Assembly (NCBI GenBank): GCA_963714065.1
Contig: OY970226.1
Coordinates: forward strand, 1-64,000
Reading direction: 5' to 3'
DNA: 64,000 nucleotides
Source: JAZKID01 sp963714065
GTDB lineage: Bacteria > Pseudomonadota > Alphaproteobacteria > Rhizobiales > UBA4765
A program made the position numbers and the translations under genes. Below are positions 34,786 through 43,245 of the stretch, piece after piece; the stretch's first letter is position 1, and each line of letters begins with the position of its first letter. Below the pieces are notes generated by a model that searched no databases, had not been told where the DNA came from, and saw only the letters and a program-made list of their open reading frames with translations.

Positions 34786-34806
34786 TTCGAGCCGTCAGCC
34801 GCGCCA
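34786..34806 (+). repeat. Partial duplicate of the tRNA-Asp 3' end
   Basis: TTCGAGCCGTCAGCCGCGCC plus A at 34786-34806 repeats the tRNA-Asp T-arm and acceptor end at 34664-34686, lacking two C residues. The similarity continues past the CCA: both copies are followed by a degenerate A/T stretch and TATAGTGGG or CATAGTGGG. This is the pattern left when an element integrates into a tRNA 3' end, or when the tRNA is duplicated in part. Two related short repeats (TTCGGCTGGCGCCTCA and TTTCGGCTCACGCCTCA) lie between. Confidence 0.7.
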
Positions 34807-34834
34807 GTTTGAATATATCATAGTGGGAAGATTT

Positions 34835-35335
34835 ATGTTTCAAATCGACAAACCGTTTATGACCTATCAGTTTTATAAGCAATATGCTCGTGGAGGGACA
34901 TTAAGCAAAACAGTATTCAGCAGAGTGCTTCACGCAGGCGATACGCTAAAAAGCCCTCTGAAAGATCTGAGTGCTCCAAAAGCCGGGGAGTTGGGCGATG
35001 GCTGGCTGCATATTCAAGAATTAAAAAGTTACAGAAAAAGAGGCCTCGATCTTTCTTCCATTGCTATTATCGAGAAAACCCAGCATGGAGGCATGGAGAA
35101 CTGCAAAGCGGTCAATAGCCCCGCTGTAGATGCCGATGTCACCAGAAATATCGATCAAATAATCGATGAATTATACGGAAGCCATTCGGCACTAAACTGG
35201 CTCGAATTAAATCGTAGACTTAAAAATCGCGGCGCTTCGAAACTGGATGCGGATTTCCCTCATGTCGTCTGCAATTTAAGCGATCCAGCCAGCAAACCCG
35301 TGCCAAAGCCGCCGGAAGAGGCAAAGCCTCGGTAG
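34835..35335 (+). CDS. EF-hand-like small protein, paralogue 1 (166 aa)
   Basis: No named family is recognised. The centre reads GDGWLHIQELKSYRKRGLDL, which resembles the second half of an EF-hand loop followed by the exit helix, although the first calcium ligands are missing. It aligns in order with the protein at 35441: GDG..(L/I)..E(L/I) then LDLSSI vs VDISSV, then VDADV....QIIDELY vs LDSDV....QIADYVY. The ATG at 34835 is preferred over a GTG at 34823. It starts 28 bp after the duplicated tRNA-Asp end and is AT-rich. Confidence 0.6.
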   Translation: MFQIDKPFMTYQFYKQYARGGTLSKTVFSRVLHAGDTLKSPLKDLSAPKAGELGDGWLHIQELKSYRKRGLDLSSIAIIEKTQHGGMENCKAVNSPAVDADVTRNIDQIIDELYGSHSALNWLELNRRLKNRGASKLDADFPHVVCNLSDPASKPVPKPPEEAKPR

Positions 35336-35440
35336 GCGTGCGGAAAAAATAGATCAAAGTTTTAGGATTAAGGTAAAGCAGTGCAGCTTGTTGACTTCTA
35401 CTGTTTGTACGATAATTTGAAATAATTATAAGGATTTTTT

Positions 35441-35848
35441 ATGCCGGATCTTAGCCCTCAAGAAAGATATTTTCTGAGTTATGCCACACGGGATGACAAC
35501 CCAAGCATGAACAAGGATGAATTCTTGGAAATGATCATGAGTGTCGATAACAACGGCGATGGCAAGCCTCAGCTTGGCGAGATACAAAAGCTGTTGGCAT
35601 TAAGCAATGTCGATATTTCATCTGTTGCGGGCACGGCCGCGGGAGCTTGCAATATCGCAACCAATAAAGATTGTTGTAAAAGAGATATGCTCGACAGCGA
35701 TGTCAATTTTTCTTACCAGCAAATCGCCGATTATGTTTATCGTACTCCATGGTTTAATCCGTTCCGGGATGGCATGCCTATGGATTACGGAACAATTAAA
35801 GAGAGATTAACCGGTTTCTCAAAGCTAAGCGGCTATTATTACAAGTAA
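35441..35848 (+). CDS. EF-hand-like small protein, paralogue 2 (135 aa)
   Basis: The segment SVDNNGDGKPQLGEIQKLL holds a canonical 12-residue EF-hand loop (D-x-N-x-D-G-x5-E), with Pro in place of the usual hydrophobic residue at position 8, so calcium binding is plausible. A cysteine cluster (GACNIATNKDCC) follows. No signal peptide is seen. AAGGATTTTTT precedes the ATG. It is a diverged copy of the gene at 34835 and the last gene before the nuo operon. Function is unknown. Confidence 0.65.
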   Translation: MPDLSPQERYFLSYATRDDNPSMNKDEFLEMIMSVDNNGDGKPQLGEIQKLLALSNVDISSVAGTAAGACNIATNKDCCKRDMLDSDVNFSYQQIADYVYRTPWFNPFRDGMPMDYGTIKERLTGFSKLSGYYYK

Positions 35849-35947
35849 TTCTCCTAAAGCGTTTTGAGCGCCGGGCTTGCTTTTCAGCCTTAAAATTGGC
35901 TATTCATCAAGCGTGCATTATGTTTGCATGCTCTTCACGCGATTCTC

Positions 35948-36316
35948 ATGTCCCCAGATCTTCTGCAATCCTATTTACCCATCGTCATTTTCCTTGGCGT
36001 GAGCCTGGCTATCGCGGGCGGGTTGATGCTGTCGTCGTTTCTGGTCGCCTATAAAGCGCCGGACCCGGAAAAGCTGTCGACCTATGAATGCGGTTTTGAG
36101 GCGTTCGACGACAGCCGCATGAAATTCGACGTGCGCTTTTATCTCGTCTCCATCCTCTTCATCATTTTCGATCTTGAAGTGGCATTCCTGTTTCCGTGGG
36201 CCGTGAGCTTCGGAACGCTGGGCGCGTTCGGCTTCTGGTCGATGATGCTGTTTCTGGCCGTGCTCACCATCGGTTTTATTTATGAATGGCGGAAAGGGGC
36301 GCTGGAATGGGATTGA
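35948..36316 (+). CDS. nuoA: NADH-quinone oxidoreductase subunit A
   Basis: Small membrane subunit of complex I with three transmembrane helices. The conserved loop KLSTYECGFEAFDDSRMKFDVRFYLVS is complete when read in parts: YECG carries the loop Cys and F-D-V-R-FYLV the next helix. The ATG at 35948 (122 aa) fits the family; an upstream ATG at 35924 adds eight residues. It opens the 14-subunit operon and overlaps nuoB by 10 bp. Confidence 0.95.
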   Translation: MSPDLLQSYLPIVIFLGVSLAIAGGLMLSSFLVAYKAPDPEKLSTYECGFEAFDDSRMKFDVRFYLVSILFIIFDLEVAFLFPWAVSFGTLGAFGFWSMMLFLAVLTIGFIYEWRKGALEWD

Positions 36317-36843
36317 TCACACCATCCACGCAGCCTGCCATCGCCGTGAATGACCCGTTTTTTACGGGCCTGAATAACGAGCTTTCCGACAAGGGTTATA
36401 TCCTCACCACGGCCGACCAGCTAATCACCTGGGCGCGTACGGGCTCATTAATGTGGATGACCTTCGGCCTCGCGTGTTGCGCGGTGGAAATGATGCAGAT
36501 GTCTATGCCGCGTTATGATGCCGAGCGTTTCGGTTTTGCGCCGCGCGCGTCTCCGCGCCAGTCGGACGTGATGATTGTGGCCGGCACGCTCACCAATAAA
36601 ATGGCGCCCGCGCTGCGCAAGGTTTACGACCAGATGCCCGAGCCGCGTTATGTGATCTCGATGGGGAGCTGCGCAAATGGAGGGGGGTATTATCATTACT
36701 CTTATTCCGTAGTGCGTGGGTGTGACCGCATCGTGCCTGTCGATATTTATGTGCCTGGTTGCCCGCCGACTGCCGAGGCGCTGCTTTATGGCGTGATGCT
36801 GCTGCAAAAGAAAATCCGCCGCACCGGGACGATCGAGCGCTGA
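36307..36843 (+). CDS. nuoB: NADH-quinone oxidoreductase subunit B
   Basis: The 178-aa peripheral subunit holds the N2 4Fe-4S cluster next to the quinone site. Ligands are visible in GLACCAVEMM (tandem Cys), SMGSCANGGG and VPGCPPTAEAL. The ATG at 36307 lies inside the end of nuoA, with GGGG upstream; the longer frame at 36286 is a nuoA shadow. Confidence 0.97.
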   Translation: MGLITPSTQPAIAVNDPFFTGLNNELSDKGYILTTADQLITWARTGSLMWMTFGLACCAVEMMQMSMPRYDAERFGFAPRASPRQSDVMIVAGTLTNKMAPALRKVYDQMPEPRYVISMGSCANGGGYYHYSYSVVRGCDRIVPVDIYVPGCPPTAEALLYGVMLLQKKIRRTGTIER

Positions 36844-36844
36844 A

Positions 36845-37411
36845 ATGGTGAATTATATCGAGCTTGGACAGGCGATTGAGGCCGCGCAGCCTGACGCTGT
36901 TATTGCTTTCGGCGCAACACTTGATGAACTCACCCTGCAAACAACACCTGAACACATCATCGACCTGCTTACTTTCCTGCGTGACGATCCGCGCTGCCAG
37001 TTTCATAATTTTATCAGTATTTGCGGTGCCGATTACCCAGCTCGCGAGCAGCGCTTCGATGTGGTTTATCAACTGCAATCGCTGACAAAGAACCAGCGTA
37101 TTCGCATCAAGCTGCAGGTGAATGAAGATACGCCGGTGCCTTCGGCCTGCGGCGTGTTTCCCGGCGCTTTGTGGTTCGAGCGCGAAACCTATGACATGTA
37201 TGGTGTGGAATTTACCGATCACCCGGATCTACGCCGATTGCTGACCGATTATAATTTCGAAGGTTACCCGCTGCGCAAGGATTTCCCGCTCACCGGTTTT
37301 GTGGAAGTGCGCTACGACAATTCAAAAAAGCGCGTTGTTTATGAGCCTGTGCGCCTGCAGCAGGAATTCCGCGATTTCGATTTTCTTTCGCCGTGGGAAG
37401 GGCAGAAATAA
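36845..37411 (+). CDS. nuoC: NADH-quinone oxidoreductase subunit C
   Basis: The 188-aa 30-kDa-type subunit of the hydrophilic arm. The signature is ERETYDMYGVEFTDHPDLRR, followed by GYPLRKDFPLTGF. One base separates it from nuoB and its TAA overlaps the nuoD ATG by one base. nuoC and nuoD are separate, as in other alphaproteobacteria and unlike the fused E. coli gene. Confidence 0.97.
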   Translation: MVNYIELGQAIEAAQPDAVIAFGATLDELTLQTTPEHIIDLLTFLRDDPRCQFHNFISICGADYPAREQRFDVVYQLQSLTKNQRIRIKLQVNEDTPVPSACGVFPGALWFERETYDMYGVEFTDHPDLRRLLTDYNFEGYPLRKDFPLTGFVEVRYDNSKKRVVYEPVRLQQEFRDFDFLSPWEGQK

Positions 37412-38604
37412 TGGCTGCTTCCGCAGAGAAAAGAAATTTCACTATCAATTTCGGTCCGCAACACCCGGCCGCGCATGGCGTATTGCGGCTTGTGCTGGAA
37501 CTGGATGGCGAAATCGTCGAGCGCGTCGATCCGCATATTGGCCTTTTGCATCGCGGTACGGAAAAGCTGATCGAACATAAAACCTATACGCAAGCCATAC
37601 CTTATTTCGACCGGCTCGATTACGTGGCACCGATAAATCAGGAGCATGCGTTTTCGCTTGCGGTCGAGAAATTGCTTGACATTACGGTGCCGAAACGCGG
37701 GCAGCTTATTCGCGTGCTTTATTGTGAAATCGGGCGGTTGCTGTCGCATCTGCTTAATGTCACCACGCAGGCAATGGACGTAGGCGCGCTCACGCCGCCG
37801 CTCTGGGGTTTCGAAGAGCGCGAAAAACTGATGGTGTTTTACGAACGCGCTTCCGGCTCGCGCATGCACGCGAATTATGTGCGCCCCGGCGGCGTGCACC
37901 AGGATCTGCCGGAAAAGCTTGTGCAGGATATCAGCAATTTCTGCGAGCCGTTCCTGAAAGTTTGCGACGATATCGAAACGTTGCTCACCGATAATCGCAT
38001 TTTCAAGCAGCGTAATGTCGATATTGGTGTTGTGAGTCTGAAAGACGCGCTGGCATGGGGCTTTTCGGGCGTGATGGTGCGCGGCTCCGGTGCCGCGTGG
38101 GATTTGCGCAAGAGCCAGCCCTATGAATGCTATAACGAGCTGGAATTCGATATCCCTATCGGCAAGAATGGCGACAATTACGATCGCTATCTCATCCGCA
38201 TGGAAGAAATGCGACAAAGCACATCGCTGATGAAACAATGCGTCGAACTTTTGTTGTCATCCGCAAGGGAAGGACCGATCAGCGCAGAGGATAACAAGAT
38301 CGTGCCGCCGACGCGTTCTGAGATGAAAGTGTCGATGGAAGCACTGATCCATCATTTCAAGCTTTACACCGAAGGCTATCACGTGCCTGCGGGTGAAGTT
38401 TATGTGCCCGTAGAAGCGCCGAAGGGCGAGTTCGGCGTTTATCTGGTTTCCGATGGGTCGAACAAGCCTTATCGCTGTTACATCCGCGCGCCGGGATTCG
38501 CGCATCTGCAGGCCATGGAATTTCTCTGCAAGGGCCATATGCTGGCCGACGTGTCCGCCATATTAGGTTCACTCGATATCGTATTCGGCGAGGTGGATCG
38601 ATGA
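37411..38604 (+). CDS. nuoD: NADH-quinone oxidoreductase subunit D
   Basis: The 397-aa 49-kDa subunit forms the quinone-binding cavity with NuoB. It begins with the conserved NFGPQHPAAHGVLRLVLEL and GLLHRGTEKLIEH, and ends with a conserved acidic stretch and GSLDIVFGEVDR. The start uses the A of the nuoC stop codon (TAATG); the stop overlaps nuoE as ATGA. Confidence 0.97.
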   Translation: MAASAEKRNFTINFGPQHPAAHGVLRLVLELDGEIVERVDPHIGLLHRGTEKLIEHKTYTQAIPYFDRLDYVAPINQEHAFSLAVEKLLDITVPKRGQLIRVLYCEIGRLLSHLLNVTTQAMDVGALTPPLWGFEEREKLMVFYERASGSRMHANYVRPGGVHQDLPEKLVQDISNFCEPFLKVCDDIETLLTDNRIFKQRNVDIGVVSLKDALAWGFSGVMVRGSGAAWDLRKSQPYECYNELEFDIPIGKNGDNYDRYLIRMEEMRQSTSLMKQCVELLLSSAREGPISAEDNKIVPPTRSEMKVSMEALIHHFKLYTEGYHVPAGEVYVPVEAPKGEFGVYLVSDGSNKPYRCYIRAPGFAHLQAMEFLCKGHMLADVSAILGSLDIVFGEVDR

Positions 38605-39359
38605 GTGGATATAACCGCCGCCTCGCTGTTCAGGAACAGGAAGCTGGTGAATTCGCATTCACGCCGGAAAACCTGAAATGGACGCAAGCGCAAATTAAAA
38701 ACTATCCTGAAGGACGGCAAGCGTCCGCCATCATCCCGCTGCTCTGGCGCGCACATGAGCAGGTGGGCTGGTTGCCGCGCGCGGCGATCGAAGTTGTCGC
38801 AAAAATGCTCGATATGCCTTATATCCGCGCGCTGGAAGTGGCGACGTTCTACACCATGTTCCAGCTGCAGCCTGTGGGGAAGAAAGCGCATATTCAGGTG
38901 TGCGGCACCACGCCCTGCATGTTGCGCGGTGCAAGCGATCTGATCAAAGTGTGCCAGAATCGTATCCATCACGATCAGTTTCATCTCTCCAATGACGGCA
39001 ATCTGTCATGGGAAGAAGTGGAATGCGCGGGCGGCTGCGTGAACGCGCCGATGGTGCAGATTGCTAAAGATACTTATGAAGATCTCACGCCGGAACGGCT
39101 TGAAAAACTGATCGACGATATTTCTGCAGGCCGCGCACTTAAGCCGGGGCCGCAGATTAACCGGCAATTTTCGGAACCCTCTGGTGGCGCGACATCGTTG
39201 ACGCAGGATAACAAAATTACATCGCCGAAAAATCGCGGTGAGGAATTAACAGATGCACGCGCCAAGCGCCCGGCAGAAGCTGCAAATCGGCGAGCCGAAC
39301 CTGCACCGCATGAAGCCGTGAAAAAGGCCGAAGCGAAAGGCGAGCAGAAGGGCGACTGA
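38601..39359 (+). CDS. nuoE: NADH-quinone oxidoreductase subunit E
   Basis: The 24-kDa-type subunit with a thioredoxin-like fold and the 2Fe-2S cluster N1a. Ligands occur in CGTTPCMLRGA and ECAGGCVNAP. After residue 185 there is an extension of about 65 residues rich in Ala, Lys and Glu, a common feature of alphaproteobacterial NuoE. Its stop overlaps nuoF by one base. Confidence 0.96.
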   Translation: MSGYNRRLAVQEQEAGEFAFTPENLKWTQAQIKNYPEGRQASAIIPLLWRAHEQVGWLPRAAIEVVAKMLDMPYIRALEVATFYTMFQLQPVGKKAHIQVCGTTPCMLRGASDLIKVCQNRIHHDQFHLSNDGNLSWEEVECAGGCVNAPMVQIAKDTYEDLTPERLEKLIDDISAGRALKPGPQINRQFSEPSGGATSLTQDNKITSPKNRGEELTDARAKRPAEAANRRAEPAPHEAVKKAEAKGEQKGD

Positions 39360-40652
39360 TGCTTTCCGATAAAGACCGCATATTCACCAATCTCTATGGC
39401 AGGCTCGACAAAAGCCTGAAAGGCGCGCAATCGCGCGGTGCTTATAACCGCACGAAAGAATTCATCGACAAGGGGCATGAGTGGATCGTCAACGAAGTGA
39501 AAGCCTCCGGCCTGCGCGGGCGCGGCGGGGCAGGGTTCCCGGCCGGATTGAAGTGGTCGTTCATGCCGAAAGAGTCGGACGGCCGGCCGAATTATCTGGT
39601 CATCAACGCAGATGAAATCCGAGCCCGGCACCTGCAAAGACCGCGAAATCATGCGGCACGACCCGCATCATCTTGTCGAAGGTTGCCTGATCGCTGGGCG
39701 CGCGATGAATGCACGCGCGTGCTACATCTATGTGCGCGGTGAATATATTCGCGAACGTGAAGCGCTGCAGCAAGCCATCGATGAAGCATACGATGCAAAA
39801 CTTATCGGCAAGAACAACAAACACGGCTGGGATTTCGATATTTTTGTGCATCACGGCGCAGGCGCTTATATCTGCGGTGAGGAAACGGCGCTGCTGGAAA
39901 GTCTGGAAGGCAAAAAGGGGATGCCACGCCTGAAGCCGCCATTTCCCGCCAATGTCGGTCTTTATGGCTGCCCCACAACTGTGACGAATGTGGAGACGAT
40001 TGCGGTTGTACCGGAGATTCTGCGGCGCGGCGCTGCATGGTTTGCGGGCATCGGCCGCGCGAATAATACAGGTACGAAGCTTTTCTGCATTTCCGGCCAT
40101 GTGAATACGCCCTGTACGGTGGAAGAGGCAATGAGCATTCCGTTTCGCGAGCTGATCGAAAAACATTGCGGCGGTATTCGCGGCGGCTGGGATAATCTGC
40201 TGGCGGTTATTCCCGGCGGCTCTTCCGTGCCTTGCGTGCCGGCGCATGAAATTATCGACTGCCCGATGGATTTCGATGCGCTGCGCGATCTGAAATCGGG
40301 CTTGGGCACGGCGGCTGTGATTGTGATGGATAAATCGACCGATATCGTGCGGGCCATCGCGCGCCTGTCTTATTTTTATAAACATGAAAGTTGCGGGCAG
40401 TGTACACCTTGCCGCGAAGGCACCGGCTGGATGTGGCGCGTGGTTTCGCGCATGGCGGAAGGCCGCGCGGATAAATCCGAGATCGACGAACTGCTCGATG
40501 TCACGAAACAGGTGGAAGGCCATACCATCTGCGCGCTTGGCGATGCGGCCGCGTGGCCGGTGCAAGGGCTGATCCGCCATTTCCGTGGCGAGATCGAACG
40601 CAGAATTGACGAATACACAGCGCGGCATTCCTATGTCGCAGCGGCGGAGTGA
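39359..40652 (+). pseudogene. nuoF: NADH-quinone oxidoreductase subunit F with an apparent +1 frameshift
   Basis: The FMN- and NADH-binding 51-kDa subunit is split over two frames. Frame one (39359-39742) gives GLRGRGGAGFPAGLKWSF and LVINADE. Frame two (39612-40652) resumes with SEPGTCKDREIMRHDP and continues through GAGAYICGEETALLE and the N3 cluster ligands SCGQCTPCREGTGW. Removing one A from the AAA at 39615-39617 restores the universal NADESEPGTCKDRE motif and an intact protein of 430 aa. All other subunits are intact, so an error in the sequence is at least as likely as a true mutation. Confidence 0.9.
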
Positions 40653-40656
40653 GAAC

Positions 40657-41130
40657 ATGAAAAGTAAGTATTTTGTATTGATTTTTTCTTTGGCACTGGC
40701 AGGTTGCCGCGGTGGTATTGGCGGAAGTACTATTGTCGGCGAAGCGCCGTCAATGTTTATCGCAGCACCTAAGGAAAAAGTGCAGCATATCGTTATCGCA
40801 CGCGCCGCGGCGAAGGGCAGCATTATCAAAGCATCCGGCAATGACCTTGTGCTGGAGCGGCCGCTGCTCGGTAAAGGCTCGCCCGAAGTGGAAGCCGCAT
40901 GCGGCTCGAGCTGGTTCAACCGCAAGGTGCGCGTCGTCATGACGCTGCAAAACGTTCAGGGCGGCGGTACGCAGATGACGGAGCGGCGCTATATTTCCGG
41001 TGGTTCGCCGCTGTCGCGCGGCCCCTGCGCCTTGCCTCTTTCCTCCGACGATTATGCGCAATCCCTGGGCGCGATGAGCGCGGTGAAGGTGGAGGCGGAA
41101 GCAGGCGCCGCGCCGCCCAAAGCACAATAG
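40657..41130 (+). CDS. Predicted lipoprotein inserted in the nuo operon (157 aa)
   Basis: A short signal peptide ends in the lipobox LAGC with the lipidated Cys at residue 17. The mature part starts RGGIGGSTIVGEAPSMFIAA and contains two further Cys (AACGSSW, GPCALP). I recognise no family. GGAGTGAGAAC precedes the ATG at 40657. It sits in the same direction 4 bp after nuoF and before nuoG, where alphaproteobacterial operons usually have no gene. It may be a local insertion or an accessory factor. Confidence 0.75.
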   Translation: MKSKYFVLIFSLALAGCRGGIGGSTIVGEAPSMFIAAPKEKVQHIVIARAAAKGSIIKASGNDLVLERPLLGKGSPEVEAACGSSWFNRKVRVVMTLQNVQGGGTQMTERRYISGGSPLSRGPCALPLSSDDYAQSLGAMSAVKVEAEAGAAPPKAQ

Positions 41131-41257
41131 CTTATTTATCGCACCCATCGGGCAAAAGGCTTGTTGGAAGTTGAGCCTAAATACCTTGAACGACACAGGA
41201 ATTGGCGCTAAGCACGTGGCATGAACTCGTCTCATTGTCGACGGCACGGAAATCGAG

Positions 41258-43243
41258 GTGCCGCCGACCCACACTTTATTGCAGGCATGCGAGCTGGCTG
41301 GCGCCGAGATTCCGCGTTTCTGTTATCATGAACGGCTGTCGATCGCCGGTAATTGTCGCATGTGTCTGGTTGAAGTGGTCGGCGAGCCGAAGCCGGTCGC
41401 TTCCTGCGCGCGTTCGGTGAAAGATTTGCGCCCCGGCAAGGATAATGCGCCGCCTATCGTCAACACGCGCACGCCGATGGTGAAAAAAGCGCGCGAAGGC
41501 GTGATGGAATTCCTGCTCGTCAACCACCCGCTCGATTGTCCCATCTGCGATCAGGGCGGCGAATGCGATCTGCAGGATCAGGCCATGGCTTATGGCGTCG
41601 ATACGTCTCGCTATGCCGAGAACAAGCGCGCGGTGGAAGACAAATATATCGGCCCGCTCGTCAAGACTTCGATGAACCGCTGCATTCATTGCACGCGTTG
41701 TGTGCGTTTTGCGCAGGAAGTGGCCGGTGTGCCGGAGCTTGGCGCCACCGGGCGCGGCGAGGAGATGGAAATCACATCCTATTTAGAGACGGCGATGAAT
41801 TCCGAATTGCAGGGCAACGTCATCGATCTTTGCCCCGTCGGCGCGCTGACCTCGAAGCCCTATGCCTTCAAGGCGCGGCCATGGGAGCTTACCAAAACCG
41901 ACAGCATCGATGTGATGGACGCGCTGGGTTCCGCCATTCGCGTGGACAGCCGCGGGTGTGAGGTCATGCGCATCCTGCCGCGTGTGAACGACGACATCAA
42001 CGAGGAATGGATTTCCGACAAGACGCGTTTCGTCTGGGACGGTTTGCGCGTACAGCGTCTCGATCGCCCTTATATCCGTGAGCACGGCAAGTTGCGCGAA
42101 GCGACATGGCATGAGGCTTTTCACGAAATCGCCCGGCATGTGCAGCGCGCGACCCTGGACAAGACCGGCGCGATTGCGGGCGATCTCTGCTCGGTCGAGG
42201 ATATGTTCGCGCTGAAGCTTCTAATGGAAAAGCTCGGTGTCAAAAATATCGATGCGCGGCAGGACGGCAGCAAACTGCATCCGAAATTCGGCCGCGCTTC
42301 CTATATCTTCAACGCGACGATTGCCGGTATAGATGAGGCGGATGCGGTCATCCTTGTCGGCACCAATCCGCGTCTTGAAGCGCCGGTTCTGAACGCGCGC
42401 ATCCGCAAGCGCTGGCTGCAAGGCTCGATCCCCATCGCCCTGATCGGCGAACGCGCGGATCTGACATATGACTATAATTATTTGGGCGCCGGGCCGGAAA
42501 GCATTGCCGAACTCGCAAAACATATCGGCAAGGCGCAAAAGCCCCTGATTATCGCAGGTGCCGGTGCGTTTGCGCGCGCCGATGGCGAGGCCGTTCTGGC
42601 AAAGCTGATGTCGTTCGGCAACGTTAATATATTGCATGCGGCGGCATCGCGTGTGGGCGCGCTCGATATCGGTTTCGTGCCCGACAATGGCGCGCTTGAT
42701 ATACAGGCCATGACAAAAGCCGGTGCGCTCGATCTTTTGTTCAATCTTGGCGCCGACGAGATCGATATCGCGCCTGGCGCCTTCGTCGTTTATATCGGTA
42801 CGCATGGCGACCGGGGTGCGGCGCGGGCGGACCTGATATTGCCGGGCGCGGCCTATACGGAAAAACCGGGCATTTATGTGAATACGGAAGGGCGCGTTCA
42901 GTATGCGAACCGCGCGACCTTTCCGCCCGGAGAAGCGCGCGAGGATTGGTCGATCATCCGCGCACTGTCGGGATATTTGCAGGCGCCTTTGCCGTTCGAC
43001 AATTTGTCGCAGCTGCGCGCGCTCCTGTTTAAAGCATATCCGCATCTGGAAGCGCGTGACCGTATCAAAGAAGGCGAAGCGAACGCGGCGGCACTCGCAA
43101 AAATTGGAGCGAATTTCGAGAAAACACCGTTCAAATCGCTCGTGCGCGATTTCTATCTTTCCAATCCCATCGCGCGCGCCTCGAAAACCATGGCGGAATG
43201 CGCGCGGCTGAGGCTTGGCACGCAATTGCAGGCGGCGGAGTGA
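41258..43243 (+). CDS. nuoG: NADH-quinone oxidoreductase subunit G (5' end disturbed)
   Basis: The 75-kDa subunit carries several Fe-S clusters and a molybdopterin-oxidoreductase-like domain. Ligands are seen in CYHERLSIAGNCRMCLVEV, HPLDCPICDQGGECDLQD and CIHCTRCVRF. The best annotated start is GTG 41258 (661 aa). However, the same frame upstream encodes LIVDGTEIEV, the first strands of the ferredoxin fold, before an in-frame stop at 41222-41224. The nearest ATG (41221) is one base out of frame. One extra base near 41224-41231, or a non-standard start, would explain this. Confidence 0.9.
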   Translation: MPPTHTLLQACELAGAEIPRFCYHERLSIAGNCRMCLVEVVGEPKPVASCARSVKDLRPGKDNAPPIVNTRTPMVKKAREGVMEFLLVNHPLDCPICDQGGECDLQDQAMAYGVDTSRYAENKRAVEDKYIGPLVKTSMNRCIHCTRCVRFAQEVAGVPELGATGRGEEMEITSYLETAMNSELQGNVIDLCPVGALTSKPYAFKARPWELTKTDSIDVMDALGSAIRVDSRGCEVMRILPRVNDDINEEWISDKTRFVWDGLRVQRLDRPYIREHGKLREATWHEAFHEIARHVQRATLDKTGAIAGDLCSVEDMFALKLLMEKLGVKNIDARQDGSKLHPKFGRASYIFNATIAGIDEADAVILVGTNPRLEAPVLNARIRKRWLQGSIPIALIGERADLTYDYNYLGAGPESIAELAKHIGKAQKPLIIAGAGAFARADGEAVLAKLMSFGNVNILHAAASRVGALDIGFVPDNGALDIQAMTKAGALDLLFNLGADEIDIAPGAFVVYIGTHGDRGAARADLILPGAAYTEKPGIYVNTEGRVQYANRATFPPGEAREDWSIIRALSGYLQAPLPFDNLSQLRALLFKAYPHLEARDRIKEGEANAAALAKIGANFEKTPFKSLVRDFYLSNPIARASKTMAECARLRLGTQLQAAE

Positions 43244-43245
43244 TC

